The notes under the pieces are model-generated. The model ran no database searches and was not told where the DNA came from. It saw only the letters and a list, made by a program, of their open reading frames with translations. Below, piece after piece: positions 62,999 through 64,000 of a stretch of DNA of 64,000 nucleotides. Positions within the stretch are counted from its first letter, which is position 1. Each line of letters begins with the position of its first letter. Source of the stretch: Algicoccus sp048820935 (GTDB lineage Bacteria; Pseudomonadota; Gammaproteobacteria; Burkholderiales; Burkholderiaceae_B); the NCBI RefSeq assembly GCF_048820935.1, contig NZ_JBMERD010000010.1, positions 45,957 to 109,956 of the forward strand. Reading direction: 5' to 3'. Made by a program: the position numbers and the translations under genes.

Positions 62999-63061
62999 TT
63001 CAGATAATTAAGTGATTTGGATCAGAGCAACTGATCTGAGGTTGCTCTGATGCTTGACTTG

Positions 63062-64000
63062 TTATTCGCTACTGATACCAGCGTCACGAATTGTCTGACC
63101 ATGTTTTTTGTATTCAGCCTGAATCCATTCATTAAAGGCATCGACCGAATCCATGGGTGCGACACGAAAGCCGAGAGATTCAGCTTTTTTCTGAACGTCT
63201 GGATCATTCATGACGGCTAGGATGTCGCGATGAAGTTTGTCCACAATTGGGCGAGGTGTATCCCGGGGTGCCAGCATACCTTGCCAACTTTCGACCACTG
63301 TGTTGGGATAACCAGCTTCTGCCATAGTGGGGACATCTGGAAACTGTGGTGAACGTTCTGGTGTTGAAACTGCTAATGGAATTAACTGACCGTTCTTGAT
63401 GTATTCGGTGACTGCAGCCAAAGTAATGATGAGCGCATCAACGTGTCCTCCTAGTGCGTCGACAGCAGCTGGACCACCACCTTTATAAGGAATGTGGGTC
63501 ACTTTGATGCCTGCCTCTTTCTCTAACATGGCGTGCGTCAAATGACCAATCCCAGCCTGTGTGGGAATTGCGAGCCGAATTTCATCGGGTTGATTTTTTA
63601 GCGAATTGAACATATTCATCGAGCGTTTTTGGTCCGAAGTCTGGATGCACGACTAAAACTTGGGGATTGACCACAAACCGATTGACCCCAATAAAGTCAT
63701 TCAATTCGTAATTCGAATTTTTGCGCACAATGGGATTCAGTACGACGGCATCGCCGTGGGCGACTAAGGTATAGCCGTCAGGCGTGGCATGAGCGCCTTT
63801 GGAAGCCCCAATGGTGCCGCCTGCACCCGCCATGTTTTCAACAATGACTGGAGAGTCCCAAGTTTCGCGTAGTTTGTCAGACACGATTCGGGCAATAGTG
63901 TCAGAACTGCCACCGGGCGCAATAGGCACAATGACTTTGACCGGTTTGTTGGGGTAGGCCTCGTTCTGTGCTGCCAGAGTTGTAGTGCCCGTCATTAACA
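63062..64000 (-). pseudogene. Bug/TctC-family binding protein, frameshifted and cut by the window edge
   Basis: Two overlapping frames (63,582-64,000 and 63,062-63,619) together give one Bug protein. The first has AYPNKPVKVIVPIAPGGSSD and PVIVENMAGAGGTIGASK, and the second THIPYKGGGPAAVDALGGH and FPDVPTMAEAGYP. The break is at a run of six A residues (minus strand) near 63,602. Five A residues would restore AKNQPDEIRLA. The signal peptide probably lies beyond the right edge. A read error, a real pseudogene or slippage at the A run are all possible. Confidence 0.85.

Overview
The window reads as chromosome from a betaproteobacterium of the order Burkholderiales, most like Alcaligenaceae. The reasons are the block hisS-yfgM-bamB-der, hfq-hflX-hflK-hflC, hisZ-purA; the four Bug/TctC-type periplasmic binding proteins; an N-type ATPase operon; and a RpoD with a lysine-rich N-terminal tail. 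Base composition looks close to half GC by eye, low for this order. No species is assigned.

Bases 1-19,835 are core housekeeping: the end of a probable ispG, hisS, an outer-membrane assembly pair (yfgM-like, bamB), der, hisC, hfq, hflX and hflKC, hisZ, purA, a phosphoribosyltransferase, then rpsU, dnaG and rpoD as three separately spaced units, followed by a SIMPL-domain gene and an HdeD-like membrane protein. At 20,040-20,383 a CAU-anticodon tRNA is interrupted just before the anticodon by a 265-nt group I intron.

Bases 20,701-25,199 form a catabolic island: a two-subunit class I hydro-lyase (fumarase / L-tartrate dehydratase type), a D-tartrate-dehydratase-like enolase-superfamily enzyme, a Bug binding protein and a divergent GntR/HutC regulator. 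The layout suggests uptake and dehydration of tartrate-like acids. After it come a DUF2501 protein, a pirin - cytochrome b561 - YceI - YceI operon opposite a LysR gene, an FMN reductase and dtd. The same TTCAAA-N3-TTTGAA palindrome lies on both sides of the LysR gene.

Bases 31,172-41,022 hold a tightly overlapping Tad/Flp pilus locus: pilin, two TadE/G-like minor components, an unknown protein, CpaB, secretin, a TadA ATPase with an N-terminal FHA domain, TadB, TadC and a DUF192 protein. No TadZ/CpaE, TadD or prepilin peptidase is present. Bases 41,079-47,093 hold a second catabolic island (Bug, NDP-forming acyl-CoA synthetase, enoyl-CoA hydratase, IclR, second Bug) with a good Fur-like box at its promoter.

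From 47,312 onward there are a BPSS1780-type membrane protein, homoserine kinase, a metallochaperone, and a frameshifted GHKL-ATPase / PD-(D/E)XK-nuclease gene that resembles a defence system. Then come catalase, the complete nine-gene N-ATPase operon atpDCQRBEFAG, a DUF937/DUF3597 pair, a winged-helix remnant next to a Fic-fold protein lacking the catalytic histidine, and a frameshifted Bug gene cut by the window edge. I found no CRISPR array, insertion sequence, rRNA or prophage.
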